Source of the DNA: an uncultured Prevotella sp.
GTDB taxonomy: Bacteria; Bacteroidota; Bacteroidia; Bacteroidales; Bacteroidaceae
DNA: 17,339 bases
Direction: 5' to 3'
Assembly: GCA_937906495.1 (NCBI GenBank)
Contig: CALCVT010000087.1
Span: 1 to 17,339 of the forward strand
The notes under the pieces were generated by a model. It had not been told where the DNA came from and made no database searches. It saw nothing but the letters and a program-made list of their open reading frames with translations. The position numbers and the translations under genes were made by a program. Below are positions 7,404 through 14,673 of the stretch, piece after piece (the first letter of the stretch is position 1; each line of letters begins with the position of its first letter).

Positions 7404-7970
7404 ATGAACAAAAAAGACCCCAAGCAATGGAAAGTTCTGAAGAGCGAATACCTCTTTAAACATCCCTGGCTAACAGCCAGACGCGACCACGTGCAACTAC
7501 CCAACGGTAACGAAAATGCCAACTACTTTGTGCTCGAATATCCCGACTGGGTTAACGTCATAGCCCGCACCCGCGAGGGGCAATTCCTGCTCATACGCCA
7601 ATATCGCCACGGACTGCAACGCACCTGCTATGAACTGGTGGCCGGTGTAATCGACCCTACAGACACCAGCCCCGAACAGGCTGCCAAACGCGAACTGCTC
7701 GAAGAAACCGGTTACAGTGGCGGAAACTGGCGCCTGCTCACCACCCTTTCGGGTAATGCCAGCACAACCAACAACCTATGTCACTGCTTTGTGGCCGAAG
7801 GAGTTGAAAAAACCGACCACCCGCATCTTGAACCTACAGAAGACATCGACACGGTGCTCCTTTCTGAGAATCAGGTGCGCCAACTGCTCCTTACCGACGA
7901 AATTGTACAGTCGCTCATGGCTGCACCCCTTTGGCGCTACCTGAGCACAACCTCTTCATCAAAAATCTGA
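7404..7970 (+). CDS. NUDIX hydrolase, ADP-ribose pyrophosphatase-like
   Basis: Cytoplasmic Mg2+-dependent pyrophosphohydrolase that splits nucleoside diphosphates linked to another group; the ADP-ribose/ADP-sugar branch is the best fit. The Nudix box begins at G81 and ends with RELLEETGY (96-104), including the metal-binding E97, E100 and E101. The box is slightly atypical: an Asp stands where the first Glu is usual and there is one extra residue before REL, a variation I believe is common in this branch. The preceding YRHG (67-70) and ELVAG (77-81) fit the ADPRase group. Length 188 is normal. It is first in a plus-strand run, and its stop is only five bases before the tex start codon, so the two are very probably co-transcribed. 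The substrate cannot be fixed from sequence. Confidence 0.9.
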   Translation: MNKKDPKQWKVLKSEYLFKHPWLTARRDHVQLPNGNENANYFVLEYPDWVNVIARTREGQFLLIRQYRHGLQRTCYELVAGVIDPTDTSPEQAAKRELLEETGYSGGNWRLLTTLSGNASTTNNLCHCFVAEGVEKTDHPHLEPTEDIDTVLLSENQVRQLLLTDEIVQSLMAAPLWRYLSTTSSSKI

Positions 7971-7975
7971 CCGCC

Positions 7976-10096
7976 ATGACCATTACCGACATTATTGCCA
8001 AACGGCTAAACCTACGCGAAAAGCAGGTGGCCAATACCATTAATTTGCTCACAGCCGGTGCTACCATTCCGTTTGTTAGCCGATACCGGAAAGAGGCCAC
8101 CGGCGGACTCAACGAAGTGCAGGTGGCACAGGTAAAGGAGTTGCACACCCAACTCGAAGAACTGGTGCACCGACGCAACTACATACTGCTAACCATCGAA
8201 GAACAGGGCAAACTGACTGAAAACCTACGCAAGCGCATTGGTGAATGTTGGGATGCAACCTTGCTCGAAGACCTGTACCTGCCCTACAAGCCCAAACGCA
8301 AAACACGCGCCGAGGCTGCGCGGCAAAAAGGTCTGGAGCCTTTGGCAAATCTGCTGATGCTCAAACCACAAACCCAACCCGAAACTGCAGCCTGCCAATT
8401 TGTAAACACCGATGTTCCCGACACCGATGCAGCACTGCAAGGAGCACGCGATATTATTGCAGAACGCATTAACGAGGACGAACACACTCGCCAGGTTGTA
8501 CGCCGTTCGTTCGAACTTAAGGCTGTTATCCGCTCTAAGGTAGTAAAGGCTAAGGAGAGCGATGCCGCAAAATACCGCGACTACTTTGACTGGAGCGAAC
8601 CCCTTAAGCACTGCTCCTCACACCGCCTGCTGGCTATGCGCCGCGGCGAGGCCGAAGGCTTTTTACGTGTAAGCATTGCTCCGGCCGACGAGGACGACTG
8701 CATTCAACGCATTGAACGTCTTTTTGTTAAACCCGGAACCCCCACAGCCACACAACTCACTTTGGCTACAACCGATGCCTACAAGCGTTTGCTCAAACCA
8801 AGCATCGAAACTGAATTTGCCGGAGCCAGCAAAAGCAAGGCCGATGAGGAAGCCATCCGGGTGTTTGCCAGCAACCTAAAACAACTACTCCTTATACCAC
8901 CATTGGGCCAAAAGCGCATTATGGGCATTGACCCTGGCTTTCGCACCGGCTGCAAGGTGGTATGCCTTGATGCACAAGGCAACTTGCTGCACAACGAAAC
9001 CATCTACCCCCACCAACCTCAAAACCAATATGCCCGAGCCAGTTTTAAAGTATCATCACTGGCTGAACAATACCACATTGAGGCCATTGCCATTGGTAAT
9101 GGTACTGCCGGACGCGAAACCGAAGAAATGGTAAAGTCCATAAAACTTAAAAATGTCGACATATTTTTAGTCAGCGAAGACGGAGCCTCGGTCTACTCAG
9201 CATCGAAAGTTGCCCGCGACGAGTTTCCCGACTTTGATGTAACCGTTCGCGGTGCTGTAAGCATAGGCCGCCGACTGGCCGATCCCTTAGCTGAGTTGGT
9301 CAAAATAGACCCCAAAGCCATTGGCGTGGGCCAATATCAACACGATGTTGACCAGAGTGAACTTAAGAAGTCACTTGATTTGACGGTCGAGAGTTGTGTA
9401 AACACCGTTGGAGTCAACCTAAATACTGCCTCGAGCCACCTGCTTACCTATGTGTCGGGGCTTGGGCCGACTTTGGCTCAAAACATTGTTGACTACCGCA
9501 CGGCCAACGGCCCCTTTGCTTCGCGCAAGGACCTGCTCAAGGTGCCCCGCCTTGGCAACAAGGCCTATGAGCAATGTGCCGGTTTCCTGCGTATTCCAAA
9601 TGGTATCAACCCGCTCGACAATACAGCCGTACACCCCGAGCGCTATGCCCTGGTCGAACAAATGGCCACCGACGCCGGATGCAATGTTTCTACTCTTATT
9701 GCCTCGGCCGAAATACGCGCTAAAATAGCGTTGGAAAAGTATTGCAACGCAGAGGTCGGAATGCCTACCCTTACCGATATTATGCAGGAACTTGCAAAAC
9801 CCGGCCGCGACCCGCGAGGCCGGGCCAAGGTGTTCAGTTTTGCCGACAACCTGCACACGATTGACGACTTGCGCGAGGGCATGGAGGTTCCCGGAGTGGT
9901 AACCAATATTACTAAATTTGGCTGCTTTGTCGACATGGGCATTAAGGTAAAGGGACTGGTACACATTTCGCAAATGGCCGACCACTTTATCAAAGATCCG
10001 GCCGAAGTGGTACACATCCAGCAACAAGTTATGGTGCGCGTTCTCGACATTGACGAAGAACGCGGACGCATAGCCCTTAAATTGCTACCCTCCTGA
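7976..10096 (+). CDS. tex: Tex-family RNA-binding transcriptional accessory protein
   Basis: Cytoplasmic nucleic-acid-binding protein related to B. pertussis Tex and E. coli YhgF, associated with transcription elongation and RNA turnover. Domains in order (numbered from the ATG at 7976): helical Tex N-terminal region with VSRYRKEATGGL (34-45); YqgF/RNase H-like fold starting at GIDPGFRTG (317-325); helix-hairpin-helix region around NTASSHLLTYVSGLG (483-497); C-terminal S1 RNA-binding domain (about 635-705) with TKFGCFVDMG (646-655). I chose the ATG at 7976, giving 706 residues, because the N-terminus then begins at the usual helix and there is no overlap with the NUDIX gene; a TTG at 7931 would add 15 unrelated residues. 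Length is typical. Confidence 0.95.
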   Translation: MTITDIIAKRLNLREKQVANTINLLTAGATIPFVSRYRKEATGGLNEVQVAQVKELHTQLEELVHRRNYILLTIEEQGKLTENLRKRIGECWDATLLEDLYLPYKPKRKTRAEAARQKGLEPLANLLMLKPQTQPETAACQFVNTDVPDTDAALQGARDIIAERINEDEHTRQVVRRSFELKAVIRSKVVKAKESDAAKYRDYFDWSEPLKHCSSHRLLAMRRGEAEGFLRVSIAPADEDDCIQRIERLFVKPGTPTATQLTLATTDAYKRLLKPSIETEFAGASKSKADEEAIRVFASNLKQLLLIPPLGQKRIMGIDPGFRTGCKVVCLDAQGNLLHNETIYPHQPQNQYARASFKVSSLAEQYHIEAIAIGNGTAGRETEEMVKSIKLKNVDIFLVSEDGASVYSASKVARDEFPDFDVTVRGAVSIGRRLADPLAELVKIDPKAIGVGQYQHDVDQSELKKSLDLTVESCVNTVGVNLNTASSHLLTYVSGLGPTLAQNIVDYRTANGPFASRKDLLKVPRLGNKAYEQCAGFLRIPNGINPLDNTAVHPERYALVEQMATDAGCNVSTLIASAEIRAKIALEKYCNAEVGMPTLTDIMQELAKPGRDPRGRAKVFSFADNLHTIDDLREGMEVPGVVTNITKFGCFVDMGIKVKGLVHISQMADHFIKDPAEVVHIQQQVMVRVLDIDEERGRIALKLLPS

Positions 10097-10167
10097 AACA
10101 CCATAGGAATGTGTTGATACAGCAACCCTTTACCAGTTTCTATTCAAACCCATATTACCCCCAAGCA

Positions 10168-10599
10168 ATGACAGACGAAGACTACATGCGCCGGGCACTC
10201 GAACAGGCCCAAATGGCTTTCGATAAAGACGAAGTGCCCGTAGGAGCAGTCGTGGTATGCCGCGACCGCATTATAGCCCGCGCCCATAACCTGACCGAAA
10301 CACTCAACGACGTTACAGCCCATGCCGAAATGCAGGCTATTACGGCCGCTGCCGATGCACTCAACGGAAAATATCTCGATGTATGCACTCTCTACGTTAC
10401 TGTGGAGCCCTGCATTATGTGTGCAGGAGCCATCGGGTGGTCGCAAATGGGGCGTGTAGTTTATGGAGCGTCCGACCCTAAACGTGGCTATTCGGTTTAT
10501 GCTCCGCAGGCACTCCATCCCAAAACAACCATCGTGAGCGGCGTTCTCGAAGCTGAATGTGCCCAATTGATGAAGGACTTCTTCAAGAAAAAACGCTGA
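10168..10599 (+). CDS. tadA: tRNA-specific adenosine deaminase TadA
   Basis: Zinc enzyme that deaminates adenosine-34 to inosine in the tRNA-Arg(ACG) anticodon. The active site is complete: H52 and catalytic E54 in AHAEM, and zinc ligands C82 and C85 in EPCIMCAGAI. N41 and the downstream YGASDPKRG (99-107) and C-terminal FFKKKR (138-143) match TadA more than cytidine or guanine deaminases. I start at the ATG at 10168 (143 residues), where the conserved N-terminal helix EDYMRRALEQA begins; a GTG at 10111 would add 19 residues of no recognisable character. It lies 71 bases after tex and one base before the next start codon, so it is coupled with the yraN-like gene. Confidence 0.93.
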   Translation: MTDEDYMRRALEQAQMAFDKDEVPVGAVVVCRDRIIARAHNLTETLNDVTAHAEMQAITAAADALNGKYLDVCTLYVTVEPCIMCAGAIGWSQMGRVVYGASDPKRGYSVYAPQALHPKTTIVSGVLEAECAQLMKDFFKKKR

Positions 10600-10600
10600 C

Positions 10601-11008
10601 ATGGCTGCCCACAATGACTTAGGTGAACAAGGCGAAACTGCCGCAGCCTGCTACCTGATGCGCAAAGGGTATACCCTGCTCGATCGAAACTGGCACAGCG
10701 GCCACCTCGAAATCGACTTGATTGCCGACTGGTTTGGAGAAATTGTATTTGTCGAAGTTAAAACACGCAGCAACGAAAGCTACGAACAGGCTGCATTAGC
10801 TGTAACCCTTAACAAGCAACGGCATTTGGTCGCTGCTGCACGTGCCTATTTGGCCGAAAACAAACTGACCGATTTTCCGTACCGCTTCGACATTGTCAGC
10901 GTAATCGGCCAGTGCGAACCCTTCAAAATCAGGCACTATCGCAATGCCTATACCGAACGGTCGGTAAAGGCGCACCGCACCTTTGGCCAGGAACCATTGA
11001 CGTACTAA
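10601..11008 (+). CDS. YraN family protein (UPF0102), endonuclease-like fold
   Basis: Small protein of the UPF0102/YraN family, which has a restriction-endonuclease-like fold but no firmly established function. The family pattern is clear: LGEQGETAAACYLMRKGY (7-24), LLDRNW (26-31), EIDLIA (37-42) and VFVEVKTR (49-56). E12, D39, E52 and K54 form the typical nuclease-like cluster. Length 135 is slightly longer than the 115-125 usual. Its ATG follows the tadA stop by one base, and the next gene starts 24 bases after its own stop, so it is embedded in an operon. Confidence 0.9.
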   Translation: MAAHNDLGEQGETAAACYLMRKGYTLLDRNWHSGHLEIDLIADWFGEIVFVEVKTRSNESYEQAALAVTLNKQRHLVAAARAYLAENKLTDFPYRFDIVSVIGQCEPFKIRHYRNAYTERSVKAHRTFGQEPLTY

Positions 11009-11032
11009 TCACCTCAACCCCCAGCCCCACTC

Positions 11033-12133
11033 ATGAACATCGAACTTGTACGATCCTACTGCCTGAGCAAACCCGGAACGACCGAAGATTCAGCCTTCGG
11101 CCCCGAGGGAATACTTTTTCGTATCTGCGGCAAGATATACGCTTATCTCGACTTGGAACGCCCTGACCAAGTTGTGCTTAAATGCAACCCCGACTACGCC
11201 ATCAGCCTGCGCGACCGCTATGCTGGCATCAGCGGAGCCTGGCACTGGAACAAGAAGCATTGGAACGAAGTACACTTTGAAGAAGGCATATCCGACAAGT
11301 TAGTGTACGAACTCATTGACCACTCATACAGCGAAGTGGTCAACACTTTACCTAAAAAACTGCTCTATCACTTTCCCGACCTGCCCGAAGGATGGAAGCA
11401 CACTCACCTCGACTGTGTAGACTCTACCATGGACTATCTACGCTGCGAACCCGATATTCCTAGCCCATTCAACCTGGTTACAGCCGACTTTCAAACAGCC
11501 GGACGCGGACAACGAGGCACCAGTTGGGAGGCCGATAAGGGAGTAAACCTGTTATTCGGTTTCAAGTTTCACCCCACCTGGCTCCGGGCAGACCGCCAGT
11601 TTCTGCTTTCCGAGGCTTTAGCGCTGGCCGTAGCCCAATCGCTCGAAAAGTATGCCGGTAAGTCAATCTCCATCAAGTGGCCCAATGACATTTATTGCGG
11701 CGACCGTAAAATTTGTGGCATGCTGCTCGAACACGACCTCTGCGGTGCGCACATAGCCACCACGCTCACCGGAATAGGCATTAACGTTAACCAGCGCCAA
11801 TTCTGCAGTCAGGCCCCCAACCCTGTATCGCTCTACCAACTCTTGGGCAAGGAAGTAGACAGAGCAGCCATTCTGCGCAACGTGCTCCGCCTGTTTACGG
11901 AATACTACCGGCAACTGCTCAACTCGCAAACTAGCCAAATTGAAAAAGCTTATCTGAAACGGCTGTACCGGGCAGCAGGCTACTATCCCTATCGCGATGC
12001 CAACGGATGTTTCGAGGCTCAGATAGAGAGTGTGTGCCCCAACGGACAACTTGTATTGCGCGATAGCCAGGGGCAACAACGCATTTATGCCTTTAAAGAA
12101 GTAGCCTTTGTTCTTCCCGACAGCAATACGTAA
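11033..12133 (+). CDS. MmcQ/YjbR domain fused to biotin-protein ligase (BirA catalytic domain)
   Basis: One uninterrupted 366-residue frame joins two domains usually seen as separate proteins. Residues 1 to about 109 are an MmcQ/YjbR domain: CLSKPGTTED (10-19), LKCNPDYA (49-56), WNKKHWNEV (72-80) and LIDHSYSEVV ending in LPKK (94-109). Residues about 122-366 are a biotin ligase: DSTMDYL (130-136), GRGQRG (157-162, the biotinyl-AMP loop), KWPNDIY (215-221), the catalytic-type lysine K226 in DRKICG, GIGINVN (247-253), and a C-terminal SH3-like domain (about 317-361). The ligase attaches biotin to carboxylase carrier domains using ATP. It has no BirA winged-helix domain; the YjbR domain sits at that place. 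The role of YjbR domains (CyaY-like fold, suspected DNA binding) is not established. There is no stop or internal start at the joint to suggest a frameshift artefact. Confidence 0.9.
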   Translation: MNIELVRSYCLSKPGTTEDSAFGPEGILFRICGKIYAYLDLERPDQVVLKCNPDYAISLRDRYAGISGAWHWNKKHWNEVHFEEGISDKLVYELIDHSYSEVVNTLPKKLLYHFPDLPEGWKHTHLDCVDSTMDYLRCEPDIPSPFNLVTADFQTAGRGQRGTSWEADKGVNLLFGFKFHPTWLRADRQFLLSEALALAVAQSLEKYAGKSISIKWPNDIYCGDRKICGMLLEHDLCGAHIATTLTGIGINVNQRQFCSQAPNPVSLYQLLGKEVDRAAILRNVLRLFTEYYRQLLNSQTSQIEKAYLKRLYRAAGYYPYRDANGCFEAQIESVCPNGQLVLRDSQGQQRIYAFKEVAFVLPDSNT

Positions 12134-12223
12134 ATCTGTATACTGCGCCACCATCTTTCAGCATAACACGCCATTTTGTACAATCCTCAACTTTAACACT
12201 CAACACCGCACACCTCATTACCC

Positions 12224-13525
12224 ATGCACCGCCTCATTCTCCAGATAGCCCTGCCAAGCATCATCTCGAATATAACAGTGCCTCTGCTTGCACTTGCCGA
12301 CACTGCCATAGCCGGACACCTTGGTGCCGCATCATACATTGGAGCCATCGCTATAGGAGGCATGATATTCAACATGATATACTGGCTCTTTGGCTTTTTG
12401 CGTATGGGAACAGGCGGACTTACCGCACAGGCTTATGGTGCCGGCAATCAGACTGAGGCACTGCGTATCCTGCTACGTTCGTTGAGCGTAGCAGCAGTTG
12501 TTTCGAGCTTACTCATTGTGCTGCAACAACCACTTGCCGACCTTGCCTTCAGCATGATAAGCACAACACCCGAAGTTGAAAAACAAGCACGCATCTACTA
12601 CACTCTGCTTATTGGAGGCGCACCGGCCGTACTAGGGTTATACAGCATGACCGGGTGGTTTTTAGGTATGCAAAATGCCCGCATACCCATGTACATTGCC
12701 ATCGTGCAGAACCTAGTGAATATTGGTATAAGCCTATCGCTTGTTGCCGGACTGGGGTGGAAGGTTGAAGGAGTTGCCACCGGTACACTCGTAGCTCAAT
12801 ATGCCGGTTTCATCATAGCTGCAGCCTTGTGGTACCGCCACTACCGCAGCCTTGCTACTGCCGATAGCCGGCAAAACATTTTCAACCGACAAGCCTTCGG
12901 TCGGTTCTTCAATGTAAACCGCGACATCTTTTTACGCACACTCTGCCTCATCGCTGTGAGCACCTATTTTACTTCGGCAGGAGCAGCCCAAGGCGAACTG
13001 ACATTGGCAGGAAATACATTGCTCATGCAGTTCTTCATTATCTTTTCTTACATTATGGATGGTTTTGCCTATGCAGGCGAAGCCTTGGGCGGACGCTGCT
13101 TGGGAGCATCGCAACGCAGCGCGTTCAAACTACTTACTTACAGGCTTTTTCAATGGGGGGGGCTGCTTATGCTGCTCTTTACCATTACTTATTTAATCGG
13201 AGGCGAAGGCTTGCTCCGGCTACTCACTAACTCCGATGCGGTGCGCCATGCAGCAACCAGCTATCTGCCCTATGCCATAGCCATCCCGGCAGTTAGTTTT
13301 GCAGCCTTTCTTTACGACGGCCTTTTTATAGGTACCACCTCAACGCGCTACATGCTCTGGACTATGGCCTGCTCGTGCTGCATTTTTTTTCTGCTCATCG
13401 GCACACTCCCTTCGGGCAACACTTCGCTCTGGCTGGCCTTTTTAGCCTATTTGGGCAGCCGCAGCACCATTCAAGCCCTACTTTATCCAAAAGTCAAGGC
13501 ACGCTTCGGCCGCTACTCCAAATAA
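12224..13525 (+). CDS. MATE family efflux transporter, DinF-like
   Basis: Inner-membrane multidrug/toxin extrusion antiporter, likely driven by a proton or sodium gradient. The N-terminus ALPSIISNITVPLLALADTA (9-28) is typical of the DinF branch, with the conserved Asp26 in the first helix, and MGTGGLTAQAYGAGN (61-75) follows. About twelve hydrophobic segments span the 433 residues, the normal length. The substrate cannot be told. It starts 90 bases after the biotin ligase with no TAnnTTTG in the gap, and its 3' end contains or abuts the pyrH promoter-like element. Two homopolymers lie in the coding frame: G8 at 13155-13162 and T8 at 13383-13390; both are in frame here, so the gene is intact. 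Confidence 0.94.
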   Translation: MHRLILQIALPSIISNITVPLLALADTAIAGHLGAASYIGAIAIGGMIFNMIYWLFGFLRMGTGGLTAQAYGAGNQTEALRILLRSLSVAAVVSSLLIVLQQPLADLAFSMISTTPEVEKQARIYYTLLIGGAPAVLGLYSMTGWFLGMQNARIPMYIAIVQNLVNIGISLSLVAGLGWKVEGVATGTLVAQYAGFIIAAALWYRHYRSLATADSRQNIFNRQAFGRFFNVNRDIFLRTLCLIAVSTYFTSAGAAQGELTLAGNTLLMQFFIIFSYIMDGFAYAGEALGGRCLGASQRSAFKLLTYRLFQWGGLLMLLFTITYLIGGEGLLRLLTNSDAVRHAATSYLPYAIAIPAVSFAAFLYDGLFIGTTSTRYMLWTMACSCCIFFLLIGTLPSGNTSLWLAFLAYLGSRSTIQALLYPKVKARFGRYSK

Positions 13526-13531
13526 AATGAG

Positions 13532-13539
13532 TAATTTTG
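13532..13539 (+). promoter_or_regulatory. Candidate -7 element for pyrH
   Basis: TAATTTTG is a full match to TAnnTTTG, seven bases after the MATE stop codon and 83 bases before the pyrH ATG. The -33 region would fall at the end of the MATE gene and has no strong match. Confidence 0.5.
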
Positions 13540-13622
13540 CCTTGCAATAGTCCGGCGCAAAGCCCTTGGCAACCAACACCGGCACGACCCTCAACAACTA
13601 AAGCATATAAGCAAAACCAATT

Positions 13623-14333
13623 ATGGCACAATTTAAACGCATTCTTCTCAAGCTCAGCGGCGAAAGCCTGATGGGCGAACAAGGCTACGGCATTGACGTA
13701 AAGCGACTCAACGAGTATGCTGCACAAATCAAGGAAGCGCTCGGCATGGGCATCCAGATAAGCATTGTGATTGGCGGCGGCAACATTTTTCGTGGCCTGA
13801 GCGGAGCCGGCAAAGGCTTTGATCGCGTAAAGGGCGACCAAATGGGCATGTGCGCCACCGTTATCAACTCGCTGGCCCTCAGTTCTGCACTCGGCGCCAT
13901 CGGTGTAAAGAGCCATGTGCTTACTGCTATCCGCATGGAACCCATCGGCGAACTCTACAGCAAGTGGAAAGCCATTGAGGCTATGGAACGCGGTGAAGTG
14001 GCCATTATCAGCTGTGGCACAGGCAACCCCTACTTCACAACTGACACGGGCTCATCGTTACGCGGCATTGAAATTGAAGCCGACGTTATGCTTAAGGGAA
14101 CTCGCGTAGATGGTGTTTACACCGCAGACCCTGAAAAGGATTCCACTGCTACCAAGTTTGACGAAATTACTTACGACGAAGTGCTCTCACGCGGACTCAA
14201 GGTGATGGACATTACAGCCACTGCCATGTGCCGCGAGAACGGCCTTCCTATCTATGTATTCAACATGGACGTTGTAGGCAACCTCAAGAAGGTTTTGAGC
14301 GGCGAAAATATAGGAACTTACGTTCACGCCTAA
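13623..14333 (+). CDS. pyrH: UMP kinase
   Basis: Cytoplasmic hexameric kinase phosphorylating UMP to UDP, essential for pyrimidine nucleotide supply. The amino-acid-kinase fold is clear: KLSGESLMG (10-18), IGGGNIFRG (50-58), GDQMGM (71-76), TDTGSSLRG (140-148), and KGTRVDGVYTADP (158-170) for nucleotide binding. Length 236 is normal and all signature motifs are intact. It follows the MATE gene by 97 bases and has its own promoter-like element. In many bacteria pyrH is followed by frr (ribosome recycling factor); here it is not, and a 340-base gap leads to pta instead. Confidence 0.97.
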   Translation: MAQFKRILLKLSGESLMGEQGYGIDVKRLNEYAAQIKEALGMGIQISIVIGGGNIFRGLSGAGKGFDRVKGDQMGMCATVINSLALSSALGAIGVKSHVLTAIRMEPIGELYSKWKAIEAMERGEVAIISCGTGNPYFTTDTGSSLRGIEIEADVMLKGTRVDGVYTADPEKDSTATKFDEITYDEVLSRGLKVMDITATAMCRENGLPIYVFNMDVVGNLKKVLSGENIGTYVHA

Positions 14334-14354
14334 CTACAAATCCCTCCTCTCAGC

Positions 14355-14388
14355 CCCCTGCTTCAGCCACTGTATGCCGAAGCAGGGG
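14355..14388 (+). terminator. Hairpin after pyrH, probable terminator
   Basis: A 10-bp perfect stem CCCCTGCTTC / GAAGCAGGGG (14355-14364 with 14379-14388) with a 14-base loop, 21 bases after the pyrH stop. It has no clean T-run after it, only a mixed T/C stretch, so it may be inefficient. Confidence 0.45.
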
Positions 14389-14464
14389 TTGCTGCTTCAC
14401 ATATCCCCCTTAACGCTGCACGCATCAAGCTTTTGTGCTGCCATACACAAACTTCTTTGAAGGT

Positions 14465-14539
14465 AAACTGCACAACTCCCACTACAACCCACACTAAAGC
14501 ACTCAAAATGAGCCTTTAAAGCTATACTATGTGCAGTTT
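14465..14539. repeat. 10-bp inverted repeat upstream of the pta promoter
   Basis: AAACTGCACA (14465-14474) is the exact reverse complement of TGTGCAGTTT (14530-14539), 55 bases apart. TGCAC at 14544-14548 can also pair with the GTGCA of the right arm. It lies upstream of the -7 elements, so it would act as DNA (operator or cruciform) for pta, or as the 3' end of a pyrH transcript. Confidence 0.4.
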
Positions 14540-14624
14540 GGCATGCACTGAAAACCTTATTTTAATTTGTCAAAGACTTGTTAGCTACAGCGATTATGTC
14601 ATCAAAAAGCAAAGCCTCTACACA

Positions 14625-14640
14625 TAATTTTGTACCTTTG
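14625..14640 (+). promoter_or_regulatory. Two abutting -7 elements before pta
   Basis: TAATTTTG (14625-14632) is followed directly by TACCTTTG (14633-14640); both match TAnnTTTG in full. The second ends 33 bases before the pta ATG. No good -33 match is seen at the usual distance for either. Confidence 0.6.
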
Positions 14641-14673
14641 CCCAATAGACAACCAATCCTTTTAGATTAAGAT

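Larger units (their letters stand above)
14334..14673 (+). other. 340-bp intergenic region between pyrH and pta, no gene
   Basis: It contains a terminator-like hairpin (14355-14388), a small hairpin (14432-14437 with 14446-14451), a 10-bp inverted repeat (14465-14474 with 14530-14539) and tandem -7 elements just before pta. I found no coding frame worth calling. Confidence 0.6.

Noticed and set aside
7931..7975. Upstream TTG start for tex
   Set aside because: It would overlap the NUDIX gene by 40 bases and add 15 residues not typical of Tex; the ATG at 7976 fits the family N-terminus.
9419..10027. 202-codon minus-strand frame opposite tex
   Set aside because: Shadow of the tex coding frame; no independent signals.
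10111..10167. Upstream GTG start for tadA
   Set aside because: The added 19 residues have no TadA character; the conserved first helix begins right after the ATG at 10168.
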